From assembly GCA_020636445.1 (NCBI GenBank), contig JACJXV010000008.1, forward strand, positions 1 through 64,000: a DNA stretch of 64,000 bases. The letters run 5' to 3'. Of this stretch, positions 51,865 through 60,822 are shown one piece after another; within the stretch, counting starts at the first letter, position 1, and each line of letters opens with the position of its first letter. The notes below the pieces were generated by a model, which was not told where the DNA came from, did no database searches, and saw nothing but the letters and a program-made list of their open reading frames with translations. The stretch comes from Lewinellaceae bacterium. GTDB taxonomy: Bacteria > Bacteroidota > Bacteroidia > Chitinophagales > Saprospiraceae. The position numbers and the translations under genes are program-made.

Positions 51865-52764
51865 ATGCTTTCGATATTAATACCGGTTTATCAGGTAGAT
51901 GTCCGGCCGCTGGTGGAACGACTGCTGGCGGAGGCTGCGGATTTGCCGATACCTGTAGAAATCAACCTGCTGGATGACGCTTCCGGAGCTCCCTGGATTG
52001 AACAGTATCGAACCCTTCCGGCTGATCTCCTGGTCCGTATTGAGGTGCTCTCTGAGAATGTTGGGCGTGCCCGGATCCGGAATCTGCTGGCCGAGCAAGC
52101 GCGGTATCCTTATTTATTATTCTTGGATGCAGATGTGATGCCGCTTCGGCCTGATTTCATCCGGGAATACCTTACTTTATTACCGACGAATCAGGTGCTT
52201 TGCGGCGGGTTGGCCTATTCGCCGGTAGTTCCTCCGTCGGAACGGCGCCTGCGCTGGCACTACGGTCGACAGCGGGAAGTGGTGAGTGTTGTGGATCGCT
52301 TTGCGCACCCCTACGAGGCGTTCAAAACGAGTAATTTTGCCATGCCCCGGGATCGCTTTTTGGCGATTGGTTTCCGGGAGACTATTCGTGCTTATGGACA
52401 TGAGGATACCCTGTTTGGTGCCGATTTGGCGGAACGAAATTTGCCCATTTTTCATTTAGATAACCCTGTGGTACACCTGGGGTTAGAAACCAACGAAGTC
52501 TTTCTGGCTAAAACGAAGGAGGCGATTGCTAATTTAGTAGCACTCAAGCAGCAAGGGGTGGGAGTTCCTTCCCGTTTAGGCCGTACGTATGCCCGCTTTA
52601 AAAGTTTAGGGTTAGCTGCTGTGCTGGCGCTGAGTAGTACCTGGTTGGTGCCAATGCTGGAAAAAAGATTGCTGCGTTATCCCTACCAAATTCGAATCCT
52701 GGATGTGATTAAACTGCTGCACTACAGCCGATTAATGCATAGGTTGGTGTCTGAAAGAAGGTAG
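51865..52764 (+). CDS. Family 2 glycosyltransferase
   Basis: 299 residues. GT-A fold: LSILIPVYQVDVRPLVERLL, LLDDASGAPW (nucleotide-sugar Asp), LFLDADVMPLRPDF (DxD metal site, about 92-94) and FKTSNFAMPRDRFLAIGF, then GHEDTLFGADL. A hydrophobic C-terminal helix (LAAVLALSSTWLVPML) may anchor it to the membrane. It should add sugars to a surface glycan or lipid; acceptor and donor are unknown. Convergent with the GT4 gene (8-bp gap). Confidence 0.92.
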   Translation: MLSILIPVYQVDVRPLVERLLAEAADLPIPVEINLLDDASGAPWIEQYRTLPADLLVRIEVLSENVGRARIRNLLAEQARYPYLLFLDADVMPLRPDFIREYLTLLPTNQVLCGGLAYSPVVPPSERRLRWHYGRQREVVSVVDRFAHPYEAFKTSNFAMPRDRFLAIGFRETIRAYGHEDTLFGADLAERNLPIFHLDNPVVHLGLETNEVFLAKTKEAIANLVALKQQGVGVPSRLGRTYARFKSLGLAAVLALSSTWLVPMLEKRLLRYPYQIRILDVIKLLHYSRLMHRLVSERR

Positions 52765-52771
52765 GGTATGG

Positions 52772-53887
52772 TTAAGGTTGTTCCACCAGCCCCGCATACT
52801 GGGCAATCAGGCTTTCTTTTTCCTTATCCCAATGCAGGCTTTCGGCTGCTTTTAGGCATGCTTGCTGTAGGCGGGCATAGGTATGCGGATCTTGACGTAG
52901 TTCGGAGATAACCTGGCTGATTCGCCTGGGGTCCAGGTTGTCGACCAGCACACACCCTCCATAGGTTGTTGCGAGATTGCGATATTCAGGGAAATCCATG
53001 TGGAGGGCGGGAACGCCGGCCTGTATGTAATCAAACGCCTTATTGGCCAGGGAGAGGTAGTAGTTCAGTCCGCGGTTTTCCAGGAGGTTGATTCCCAGCC
53101 AGGCCTGTGGCGTAAGTTTTGCGAGTGCCTCCGGTACCAAATAGCCCAAAAATTTCACCCGTTCAGTAAGGCCCAGGTTCTGGACCTGCTGCCTTAGGGC
53201 TGCCGATAAATCTCCTTCACCGGCAATCCATAATTCTACGTCAGGAATAAGCGGTAATGCCTCCAGCAATGCCTCTAGTCCACGGCCCATATTTAGGGCT
53301 CCCTGATAAAGGAGAATGGGCGGGGGCGTTTTTGGGGGAAACGCTGGCGTTGACCAGCGAAGCGGTACATTGCGTACAACGCCGAAAGGACGTTGGTAGC
53401 GTTGTTGCAGGACTTCGGCTAATGCCGGTCCAACGGTGTATGCTCGGTCGGTCAGTGGTATGCACCAGGCCGCCAGCCACTCCCAGATTCGTTTGGTGAA
53501 GGGCCGGTTTGTCAGTTCGGGTAGTTCCGAAAAGTATTCGTGGGCATCATAGACTATTTTTTTACCACGTAATTTGCCAATCAGACAAGCAGGGCCAAGC
53601 GTATCCAGGTCGACTGCACAGATAATATCTACGGGAGAGAACAAGAGCAACCAGCACAGCCGCAGGTTAAATTCCAGGTAGAAGGCTTTTCCGCGTAAAA
53701 ACCAGCAAGACAAGCGGGTTTGCTCATAAGGGCGAGCTTTCAAAGGCACGGAGGCAGGTAATTGCCGTCCTACGAGCCTTACTTGATAGCCTGCTTCGGT
53801 CAAGGCAGTGGCCGTTCGCGCCATCCGCTGATCATAGGTCAGGTCGGTGGTGACAGTGCATATTATCCGGGCGGGTCCTTCCTTCAT
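52772..53887 (-). CDS. Family 4 glycosyltransferase
   Basis: 371 residues. GT-B fold with an N-terminal domain (YDQRMARTATALTEAGYQVRL) and a C-terminal Glyco_transf_1 domain (about 180-350): LLYQGALNMGRGLEALLEAL, VELWIAGEGDLSA, VKFLGYLVPEALAKL, and the EX7E-like region near LANKAFDYIQAGVPAL. Likely extends a surface polysaccharide. Its ATG overlaps the stop of recQ by four bases, so it is expressed with recQ, an odd pairing. It converges with the GT2 gene. Confidence 0.92.
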   Translation of the reverse strand: MKEGPARIICTVTTDLTYDQRMARTATALTEAGYQVRLVGRQLPASVPLKARPYEQTRLSCWFLRGKAFYLEFNLRLCWLLLFSPVDIICAVDLDTLGPACLIGKLRGKKIVYDAHEYFSELPELTNRPFTKRIWEWLAAWCIPLTDRAYTVGPALAEVLQQRYQRPFGVVRNVPLRWSTPAFPPKTPPPILLYQGALNMGRGLEALLEALPLIPDVELWIAGEGDLSAALRQQVQNLGLTERVKFLGYLVPEALAKLTPQAWLGINLLENRGLNYYLSLANKAFDYIQAGVPALHMDFPEYRNLATTYGGCVLVDNLDPRRISQVISELRQDPHTYARLQQACLKAAESLHWDKEKESLIAQYAGLVEQP

Positions 53888-55833
53888 AGGTTACCCAGTG
53901 AGTTATGAGAGGGAAGTGAATTGCCGGATTGAGGCAAGGTAATGAGGCCCTCATGTTCCTGGAGAAATCCTTCGTCGAGGAGATAGTGCAGGGTTTTTAA
54001 AATAGATTCCTGGAATTTGGGGGCAAAGCAGGCCAGAATATCCGGAATAGTCAGGGGTTCCCGGCTGAGCAGGCGTTCGATTTTCTGCTGGTACCGCGTA
54101 AGATCGCTGTTACTTAAGGTCTCGGCCTTTTCGCGGTCCAGACAAACATCGCAAATGCCACAGGCTTGGGGGGATTTGTCGTCAAAATACCGGAGCAGTT
54201 GTTGGCTACGGCATAGCGCGGTAGTCGCATAACCCACGGCGGCGCGAATCCGCTCTAAATGCCGGTTTTTGCGAAAATTATACTGTTGTAAATCGATCTG
54301 GAGATTCTCAGCGGCGACCCGTTCCTGCAGGAAAATCAGTTGGGGTTGGTCGCGCTGAGGATGATAATCGATAATCCCATCTTTATTGAGCATTTCCAGT
54401 CCGCGGTGAACCTGCTCCAGTGGGTGGTTGAGAAACTGGGCCAGGCGGCTTTCCCGGATGTGGAAGTACTCCGTAAAAGACCCCTGATAACTGCGCAGAA
54501 TGGATTTCAGGAGTTTATCAAGGGCAGGATGGCGGAGCTGGTAGTCGTATAATTTGTCCTTGTCAACCAGCATTTTCATGCTGGAAGGCACGAAAACGGC
54601 TTCCGTAAGGATAAGCCAACCTTCCTGTTCGAGTACTTTTAAACAATGATAAGTGTGAATGGGATCCAGGGAGTAAGTTTGACAAAAACCGGCCAGGTCA
54701 AAGTCATATCCTTCTCCGGAACCGCTGCCAACGGCAAGTTGATAATGACTTCCCAAGGCGCGGTAGACGCGCCGAAGTTCTTCCATGCCTGGATAAGCGA
54801 GGGTAAACTGGCGTTCCAACTGTTGCCGGTCCTGATCGTGGTATAGCAGAACGGCATACGACTTGAGGCCGTCGCGTCCGGCCCGGCCTGCCTCCTGAAA
54901 ATAGGCTTCCAGGCTATCGGGAAGTTCGAGATGGACTACTGTCCGAACATCGGGTTTGTCGATTCCCATCCCGAAGGCATTGGTACTGACCATTACCCGC
55001 AATTGACCGTTTAGCCAGGCATCCTGTCGTTTGGATCGCTGCTCGGGGTTCAACCCAGCGTGGTAATAACCTGCCGGAATACCTTGCCGTTGCAGGAATA
55101 GTGCCACTTCCCGGGTTCGGCGGCGATTGCGTACATAGACAACACTACTACCCGGAACCCGTTGGAGGATGCGCAATAAATGCTCTTCTTTGGCTTCCGT
55201 TTCGCGCACTACGTAAGCCAGGTTCTGGCGGGCGAAACTTTTTTGAAAAACGGTTCCCTTCCGAAAGAGAAGTTTCTCCTGGATATCAATAACCACTTCG
55301 GGGGTGGCTGTTGCGGTAAGAGCCAGAACCGGGGCATCGGGCAGAAATTGCCGGAAAGCACCTATCTGTAAGTAGGGTGGACGAAAATCGTATCCCCATT
55401 GCGAAATACAGTGGGCTTCGTCAACGGCAATCAGACTGACATTCATCCTCCGGATCCTTTCCTGCGCCAAGGGAGTGAGTAAGCGCTCCGGGGAAAGGTA
55501 AAGGAATTTGACTTCTCCATAGATACAGTTATCCAGCAAACGGTCAATTTCCCGGTAATGCATGCCGGCATAAATGGCGACTGCCTGAATACCTCGTTTT
55601 TGCAATTGCTGGACCTGATCTTTCATTAACGCAATCAGCGGGCTGATCACCAGGCAGATTCCCGGGCGACAGAGTGTCGGCACCTGGAAGCACAGGGATT
55701 TACCGCCCCCCGTGGGCATGAGGGCCAGGGCATCCTGATTGTTCAGCACGGCAGTGATGATTTCTTCCTGCAGTGGCCGAAAATCGCTGTAGCCCCAGTA
55801 TTGCTGTAATATGTCGCGTGGTTGTGTTGTCAA
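53884..55833 (-). CDS. recQ: RecQ-family ATP-dependent DNA helicase
   Basis: 649 residues. Helicase motifs: GYSDFRPLQEEII (motif 0), ALMPTGGGKSLCFQVP (Walker A), AVDEAHCISQWGYDFRP (DExH, aromatic-rich loop), ALTATATPEV, SFARQNLAY, STNAFGMGIDKPDVR and QEAGRAGRDG. The RQC zinc site follows (CRSQQLLRYF, ACGICDVC). An HRDC domain is not obvious; the C-terminus ends in a winged-helix-like stretch. It unwinds DNA during repair and recombination. First gene of a two-gene unit with GT4. Confidence 0.95.
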   Translation of the reverse strand: MTTQPRDILQQYWGYSDFRPLQEEIITAVLNNQDALALMPTGGGKSLCFQVPTLCRPGICLVISPLIALMKDQVQQLQKRGIQAVAIYAGMHYREIDRLLDNCIYGEVKFLYLSPERLLTPLAQERIRRMNVSLIAVDEAHCISQWGYDFRPPYLQIGAFRQFLPDAPVLALTATATPEVVIDIQEKLLFRKGTVFQKSFARQNLAYVVRETEAKEEHLLRILQRVPGSSVVYVRNRRRTREVALFLQRQGIPAGYYHAGLNPEQRSKRQDAWLNGQLRVMVSTNAFGMGIDKPDVRTVVHLELPDSLEAYFQEAGRAGRDGLKSYAVLLYHDQDRQQLERQFTLAYPGMEELRRVYRALGSHYQLAVGSGSGEGYDFDLAGFCQTYSLDPIHTYHCLKVLEQEGWLILTEAVFVPSSMKMLVDKDKLYDYQLRHPALDKLLKSILRSYQGSFTEYFHIRESRLAQFLNHPLEQVHRGLEMLNKDGIIDYHPQRDQPQLIFLQERVAAENLQIDLQQYNFRKNRHLERIRAAVGYATTALCRSQQLLRYFDDKSPQACGICDVCLDREKAETLSNSDLTRYQQKIERLLSREPLTIPDILACFAPKFQESILKTLHYLLDEGFLQEHEGLITLPQSGNSLPSHNSLGNL

Positions 55834-55921
55834 ATTTCCAGACTGATTATCTGCAAAGGTAAGGATAATAACAGGGTTTTGCTGCCCTTCACCAGTCTTC
55901 GGAATAGGCGAAGGGTAGCGA

Positions 55922-57592
55922 TTACAGATTACTTTTGCGATAACTTAGCCATGACAAGCGCAGGAAAAGCACTCCGAGAAAAGCACTAAAACCATAACTC
56001 ACCTGACTGGCGTGCAGGGCACCTGCTTCCTGGAAGGTAAAGCCCAGGTGGATAATTCCCAGGGTCAGAATTCCCAGGATTAATTGCTGCCCGACCAGGT
56101 AAAGCATTTGGGTGCCCTGGCGGATTTCCGGGCTGCGAACGACGAGGTTTCCTGCACGAGCTTCTTCCAGGAAATTGCGCAGTTCTTTGGGGAGAGCGAG
56201 AGCATCTCCAGCTGTACGGCGCAGTACACGGGTGAGGGTGGTTAATAGCCCCCCCTTTTTGCCGGCGCTTATGAAGTTTTTCAAATAGGGCCGGATGACG
56301 TCCAGTGGATTCAAGCCCGGGGCTACGGTGATACAGATACCCAGCAAAAGGGTGAACATGCGGTTGAGCAGCACATAGTCTTTGGGAACCTGTACTGTTC
56401 CGGAAATACCCTGTAAACCCACCTCCCGCAGGAGTTTGACAAGGCTATTGTTAACCGGATCAACCTGGATATCCTTAAAGTTGAGTCCCTGAATTCGAAT
56501 TTCTTCCTGTAGGAAAGTGCGCATAGCCGTGATCATCTTGGCGGCCATTTCTTCCGCCTCCTGGCCTTCGGCTAAGAAGCCTATTTTTCGACTTACGGCA
56601 ATCATGGTCGCCGTATCCTGCATGAGTATTGCTTCCAGTAATACGGGGATACCTTCTCTCAGTTGGGGGCTGAGTTCGGCAACAGCACCAAAATCAAGCA
56701 ACACAAGGGTGCCATCTTGCCGAACCAGGACATTGCCAGGGTGCGGGTCGGCATGGTAATACCCGTCACGGAAAACCATTTGGCAATAGCCTTTTAACAG
56801 GCGGCGGATAAGGGCCGGACGATCTATACCCCACAAATCCAATTGGTCAGTTTGGGTAATCTTAATCCCCTCGCTCCAACTGGTCGTAAGAACCCCCTCA
56901 CTAGAAAGTTGGGGATGTACGGTGGGAACAGTCCAACCAGGCTCGCCGGCAAGCTGGTCACCAATACGTTTCATTGCCTGGGCTTCTTTTTGGAAATCGA
57001 GTTCTTCCTCAATCATTTGCCGTACCTGGGTATAGAGGTAATCCATGCCTTTGATGTTGAAAAACCAGGCGGAGAGCCTGGTTAACCGGCGAATAATTTC
57101 CAGGTCCACCCGAGCTGTTTGGGCAATATGAACATGCTGAACTTTGACGGCTACGGCGGTTCCGTCGGGAAGCCAGGCCCGGTGGACCTGGCCGATTGAG
57201 GCAGCGGCTACCGGGTTTTCTTCCATTTTCTGGAACAGCACTTCCGGTGGCTGGCCTAGTTCCTGGATTATTCGTTGGCGGACCTCTGAAAAAGGTCGCG
57301 GGGGCACGCGGTCCTGCAATTCTTCGAGGGGTTGTTGAAAAGCCTCCGGGAGGAAAGTTCCGAGCACAGAAAGTAATTGGCCGACCTTGATAAATAAACC
57401 ATTGAGCGCTAATATCGTGCGCTTAATCCGTTGGGCATTCCGAATATGCAGCGCCGTAATTCGGCGGTCAAAATAGGCCTGTCCCCATAGCCTGCGGGCC
57501 AGTAAAAGACGCAGGTAGCTTACGATTATAATCGTTGCCGTCCAGTAAGCTTTGCGAACACGGTGGTTCCGCCGGTAAATACCCTGCGCCAT
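55922..57592 (-). CDS. ABC1/UbiB-family atypical kinase
   Basis: 556 residues. The KxGQ motif lies in LFIKVGQLLSVLGTFLP (about 66-82); AAASIGQVHRAWLPDGT replaces the glycine loop (Ala-rich), VAVKVQH gives the lysine, and YHADPHPGNVLV and LVLLDFGAVAEL hold the catalytic and metal-binding residues. Two C-terminal membrane helices (about 500-545) anchor it. The family supports quinone biosynthesis and lipid homeostasis in other bacteria; here it lies in the same region as the menaquinone genes, though not next to them. Confidence 0.92.
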   Translation of the reverse strand: MAQGIYRRNHRVRKAYWTATIIIVSYLRLLLARRLWGQAYFDRRITALHIRNAQRIKRTILALNGLFIKVGQLLSVLGTFLPEAFQQPLEELQDRVPPRPFSEVRQRIIQELGQPPEVLFQKMEENPVAAASIGQVHRAWLPDGTAVAVKVQHVHIAQTARVDLEIIRRLTRLSAWFFNIKGMDYLYTQVRQMIEEELDFQKEAQAMKRIGDQLAGEPGWTVPTVHPQLSSEGVLTTSWSEGIKITQTDQLDLWGIDRPALIRRLLKGYCQMVFRDGYYHADPHPGNVLVRQDGTLVLLDFGAVAELSPQLREGIPVLLEAILMQDTATMIAVSRKIGFLAEGQEAEEMAAKMITAMRTFLQEEIRIQGLNFKDIQVDPVNNSLVKLLREVGLQGISGTVQVPKDYVLLNRMFTLLLGICITVAPGLNPLDVIRPYLKNFISAGKKGGLLTTLTRVLRRTAGDALALPKELRNFLEEARAGNLVVRSPEIRQGTQMLYLVGQQLILGILTLGIIHLGFTFQEAGALHASQVSYGFSAFLGVLFLRLSWLSYRKSNL

Positions 57593-58059
57593 TAGTGAAA
57601 ATTAAAAAGAAGTTTGTAAGCCCTTTAAAAACAGTAAAACGCTCATTAAGGTTATGAAAGAGAGGGGTTACTTTGCGTTAAAGTATCAGCTCTGGGTAAG
57701 GAAAAACAGGAGCAGAACTGATGAAAGAGTTGCTTGATTGGAAAGAACCTGGCAGCTCAGCCCTTGTGGAAATGGTTTGGGCCAGCGGTCGTTTCATTGG
57801 TTTTCATGCCGAACAATAGGCCGCTCCATGTTTTAACGCGCCACCGATAAAGGTTTACCCCGACGCAGTCAGGGCTGACCCGCCGAAGGCGGACAAGTTT
57901 CTGCCCCCGAGGCAGTAGGAGCAAGTTTTCAATTTTTTACCCGCCGTAGCCTGGCGAAGGCGGGCCAATTTCTAACTCAGGAAGCGGTCAGAATCATTAT
58001 CACCACCCTTAACTTCTCAGTTGACTAAGCACTAATGCCCCTGCACAGCCATAAAGGGC
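57593..58059. other. Intergenic region with dispersed repeats
   Basis: About 470 bp. It holds the 32-bp repeat 57872-57903 (GGGCTGACCCGCCG ... AAGTTTCTG), which matches 35973-36004 at 28 of 32 bases, and a related CCCGCCG...GGCGGG hairpin at 57951-57975. A 32-codon frame at 57721-57819 is possible but has no support. No RNA gene is seen. Confidence 0.55.
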
Positions 58060-58088
58060 AAAAAAAAAGCGGACCGTTGGGCCCGCTT
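58060..58088 (-). terminator. Terminator on the minus strand
   Basis: Stem AAGCGGACC/GGCCCGCTT (58067-58075 with 58080-58088, one mismatch), loop GTTG, preceded on the plus strand by an A-run that is a U-tract in the minus transcript. It follows the small gene ending at 58105. Confidence 0.85.
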
Positions 58089-58104
58089 CTTTTTCCGTTG
58101 TTAA

Positions 58105-58293
58105 TTACTCGGTGGCTTCTGCCGCTTCGAGTACTTCAGGGTTTATTACCTCGTATAAGCCATCCTCCATGCGGGCCATGAACTCCTTGCGGGGTACGGG
58201 CATGTCACGGTTGAGGGATAGTAATTTTATGGTGATAGTATTCGAAGTTTCCCGAACAATTTTGACTTTAATACTTCTGGCTTCCATGTGCAT
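58105..58293 (-). CDS. Small conserved-looking protein, 62 residues
   Basis: ATG at 58293 (a second ATG two codons on). SIKVKIVRETSNTITIKLLSLNRDMPV suggests three beta strands, followed by KEFMARMEDGLYEVINPE and an acidic tail. No family recognised. It ends 16 bp before a strong terminator and follows two other short minus-strand genes, so it is probably the last gene of a cold-shock operon. Confidence 0.7.
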   Translation of the reverse strand: MHMEARSIKVKIVRETSNTITIKLLSLNRDMPVPRKEFMARMEDGLYEVINPEVLEAAEATE

Positions 58294-58327
58294 TTTGTTT
58301 AGTGATTAATAGAAAAGGGATGTAAAA

Positions 58328-58540
58328 TCAGGCCCCAAGGGCTACGCCAACGCTGAGGTCAATGAATTTTTTTCCATCCCAGCGACCCAACCATTCTACC
58401 TCTTTGCCAAGTTCGACATAATGCTGGCAGGCTAATAATGCAGCCTCTTTACTTTTGCGGTAAATGGTGATGTTGTTGGGTTGGGTTTTGATGGTGAAAT
58501 AGTACTTACCAACTCCCCATTCAAAATTCTTTCTGCGCAT
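58328..58540 (-). CDS. Small basic protein, 70 residues
   Basis: RRKNFEWGVGKYYFTIKTQP, then NITIYRKSKEAALLACQHYVELG and EWLGRWDGKKFIDL: a beta-alpha-beta pattern with many aromatics. Unknown function. Located 57 bp after the cold-shock gene and 35 bp before the 62-residue gene, all on the minus strand. Confidence 0.7.
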   Translation of the reverse strand: MRRKNFEWGVGKYYFTIKTQPNNITIYRKSKEAALLACQHYVELGKEVEWLGRWDGKKFIDLSVGVALGA

Positions 58541-58596
58541 TTTAAAAAAGTTTACGTGAAAAATATCAAAGGTACTTGTAGTGCGTGACGGAAGAC

Positions 58597-58845
58597 TTAG
58601 CCTTGCAAGCGAACGCGAACGGCCTCGAGGCCTTTTGCGTTTTGCTTTAATTCGAAGGCTACCTGGTCTCCGGGTTTCACGGGTTCCTCTAATTGGGTAA
58701 CGTGCATAAATACATCGCTATCCAATTCGGGGGTTTCAATGAACCCATATCCGTTCCGACGGTTAAAAAATTTTACTTTACCAGTTTGCGCAGCAGCTTG
58801 GCTGCTACCAAACCACGTGCGAACACGATGTAATAATCCTTGCAT
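58597..58845 (-). CDS. Cold-shock-domain protein
   Basis: 82 residues. An extra N-terminal segment (about 1-19, QGLLHRVRTWFGSSQAAAQT) precedes the cold-shock domain: TGKVKFFNRRNGYGFIETPE contains RNP1, and SDVFMHVTQLEEPVKPGDQV contains RNP2. It binds single-stranded RNA or DNA. Standard Csp proteins are about 65-70 residues, so the basic N-terminal extension is a feature of this one. First of three short minus-strand genes ending at a terminator. Confidence 0.92.
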   Translation of the reverse strand: MQGLLHRVRTWFGSSQAAAQTGKVKFFNRRNGYGFIETPELDSDVFMHVTQLEEPVKPGDQVAFELKQNAKGLEAVRVRLQG

Positions 58846-58946
58846 GGTAGTGCAATTTTAGGTGGTTAATGAATCGCTGTTCACCTAAAAAGCGGTGGTA
58901 GAAAATGCCTCACACCAGGAAACAGCGAATGAAATTGTAGGACTCT

Positions 58947-60119
58947 CTAGTCCCGGGCTGGTTGCCAATTGCCGGTCTGCGTTAATACCTGCAACCAAAA
59001 ATGAAGCCCGCTCACTAAAAGCTCGTCCGGAAAATCATAGTCAGGACGATGAAGGGCTGGATGATCTTCTCCTGCGCCCAAACCCACCATGGCTCCGGGA
59101 TAAGACTGCGTAAATGCTCCGAAATCTTCGCCCCAGCGCATAGGTTCCGGACTATTGCAGTTCGGGATTACTCCATGGTTCATGGCTTTTTTGAGCAGTT
59201 CAACCGCTGCGGGATCATTACAACTGGCGGTAAATGCTTCCGTCCAGTAATAATCAAGGGCAAGGTCATCGCGCCTGGCTAATGCAGCAGCCGTTTTCAG
59301 GAGCTTTTGAGCTACGCTTTCCATGCTAGCCTCTGACCAGGTACGCAAGGTTAGGTGTAATTCGCCATACCCGGCGGCTGTTCCATAAGCAGGAGAACCT
59401 AATAGTTGATGGACCGGGGTAATGAGGCAAAAGTCAGGTTCTGCGGCGTTGCTTACCTCTATCGCAGGAAGTTGTAAGACCAGCTCTGCCATTGTTCGTA
59501 CCGGGTTTTTACCCTTTTCCGGTTCTGCAGCGTGAGCGGTTTTGCCCTGCCAGCGGAGTACCAGGCTTTTTACCGCAGCATTGAAAGGGCCCTTTCGCCA
59601 TACTACCTGACCAACCGGATACCCGGGTAGGTTGTGTAGGGCAAAAACCCAATCTGGTTTTACACTTTGCCAACGAGCATCTGCTAATACCTCTTGAGCT
59701 CCTTGCCCCGTTTCTTCAGCTGGTTGAAAAAGGAGCAACACTTTTCCCCGGTGGGGTGGATGTTGCTGGAGCGTCGCTGCCAGGCCTAATAAAATACTCA
59801 TATGCCCATCATGTCCACATAAGTGGGCTGTATCGGGAATGATTGAGCGGTGCGCAAAAACATTAGATTCAGCGATGGGTAGTGCATCAAGCTCTGCACG
59901 AATTAAAGTGCAAGGCCCCGGCTGGTTGCTCTCAAAAATGCCCATGACTCCGGTTCCGCCCAGATTTTCAATTACTGCATCTGCCGTGCATTTCTGTATG
60001 AATTGGGCAATACGAGTAGCTGTTTGAACTTCCTGGCCAGAAACTTCCGGTAAGGAGTGTAACTGGTGACGCCAGGAAAGCATCAGTGCTGACTGGTTTT
60101 GTGCTATCGTTGCTATCAT
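58947..60119 (-). CDS. M20-family amidohydrolase
   Basis: 390 residues. Metal-site motifs LCGHDGHMSILLGL (about 97-110), LLFQPAEETGQGAQEVL (about 130) and a dimerisation domain (about 175-290) match the M20D (IAA-amino acid/hippurate hydrolase) family; EVSGQEVQTATRIAQFI is at the N-terminus. It cleaves an N-acyl amino acid or a similar amide in the cytoplasm. No signal peptide. Stands alone between the cold-shock genes and rpsU. Confidence 0.93.
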   Translation of the reverse strand: MIATIAQNQSALMLSWRHQLHSLPEVSGQEVQTATRIAQFIQKCTADAVIENLGGTGVMGIFESNQPGPCTLIRAELDALPIAESNVFAHRSIIPDTAHLCGHDGHMSILLGLAATLQQHPPHRGKVLLLFQPAEETGQGAQEVLADARWQSVKPDWVFALHNLPGYPVGQVVWRKGPFNAAVKSLVLRWQGKTAHAAEPEKGKNPVRTMAELVLQLPAIEVSNAAEPDFCLITPVHQLLGSPAYGTAAGYGELHLTLRTWSEASMESVAQKLLKTAAALARRDDLALDYYWTEAFTASCNDPAAVELLKKAMNHGVIPNCNSPEPMRWGEDFGAFTQSYPGAMVGLGAGEDHPALHRPDYDFPDELLVSGLHFWLQVLTQTGNWQPARD

Positions 60120-60269
60120 AGATGATCTTTAAAGTAAGATCCGAAAATTGCCGCGATAACACCAAAGTTCGCCGAATTTCCTGTTCAGGAGCAAAGCCTG
60201 GTAATATATATAGTGGTGTTCCGGGTTGTCAAAGCTTAGTGAGCTCGTTTGCCCACTGCAGGGGATGAA

Positions 60270-60467
60270 TTATAAAGCATCCATTTCCCGTTGCTTCTCT
60301 TCTCGATATGCTGCTTTGAGCATTTCGTGGCGGCGCTTAACCGAGGGCTTTACGTATTCCCGGCGGCGCCGAATTTCTTGCATTACCTGGGTGTTGCGAA
60401 ATTTACGTTTGTAACGACGGAGGGCGCGATCAATGCTCTCGCCATCCTTTACTTCAATAATTAGCAT
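60270..60467 (-). CDS. rpsU: 30S ribosomal protein bS21
   Basis: 65 residues, the usual size. IIEVKDGESIDRALRRYKRK, FRNTQVMQEIRRRREYVKPS and VKRRHEMLKAAYREEKQRE are the bS21 pattern, very basic. By published work in Flavobacterium, bS21 helps hide the anti-Shine-Dalgarno of 16S rRNA. The 30 nt before this ATG (TTTAAAAACAAACT on the sense strand) contain no Shine-Dalgarno sequence. The upstream region has several short hairpins. Confidence 0.95.
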   Translation of the reverse strand: MLIIEVKDGESIDRALRRYKRKFRNTQVMQEIRRRREYVKPSVKRRHEMLKAAYREEKQREMDAL

Positions 60468-60545
60468 AGTTTGTTTTTAAAGGTTTTTTACTGTTTCTTT
60501 TTGGGAAAAATTTGCCGGAGACACTTTACAGGTAGGCAGAAGAGG

Positions 60546-60663
60546 TTTTGCCATTATGGCAAAAGAAATGTAAAGCCTATCCGAAAGAGAAGCTTTACCT
60601 GCTGAGAACCAAAGTGATACTACAGAAGTAGTAGTAAGAATGGCAGATTGTTTTCTATAGAAA
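60546..60663 (-). promoter_or_regulatory. Hairpin-rich leader region of rpsU
   Basis: Four small palindromes lie upstream of rpsU: TTTTGCC/GGCAAAA (60546-60564), GTAAAGC/GCTTTAC (60570-60598), TACTAC/GTAGTA (60618-60633) and TTTCTATAGAAA (60652-60663). They could form a regulatory RNA leader or operators. No published leader was recognised. Confidence 0.45.
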
Positions 60664-60759
60664 CTATTATTGTAACGCCCAGGTGGGAAAAATAGTTTCT
60701 GTACAGGCAAAAAAACTGCCCGCCATAGGTAGGTAAACTGTTATCGATGGATGGTATTG

Positions 60760-60822
60760 GGTTACGGGTTACTGGTTACTGGTTACTGGTTACTGGTTAC
60801 TGGTTACTGGTTACTGGTTACT
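60760..60822. repeat. Tandem 7-bp repeat (GGTTACT)n
   Basis: Eight perfect copies of GGTTACT at 60767-60822, preceded by one degenerate copy (GGTTACG). It lies between rpsU and marR. The DNA to 61080 is CGTT/TTTCTGG-rich spacer text with AACGTTGACCGTTA at about 60890 and 61001. Confidence 0.95.

Noticed and set aside
57721..57819. 32-codon open frame
   Set aside because: Too short to judge, no promoter or family; only noted.
60760..60822. CRISPR or attachment site
   Set aside because: Simple 7-bp tandem repeat without spacers.
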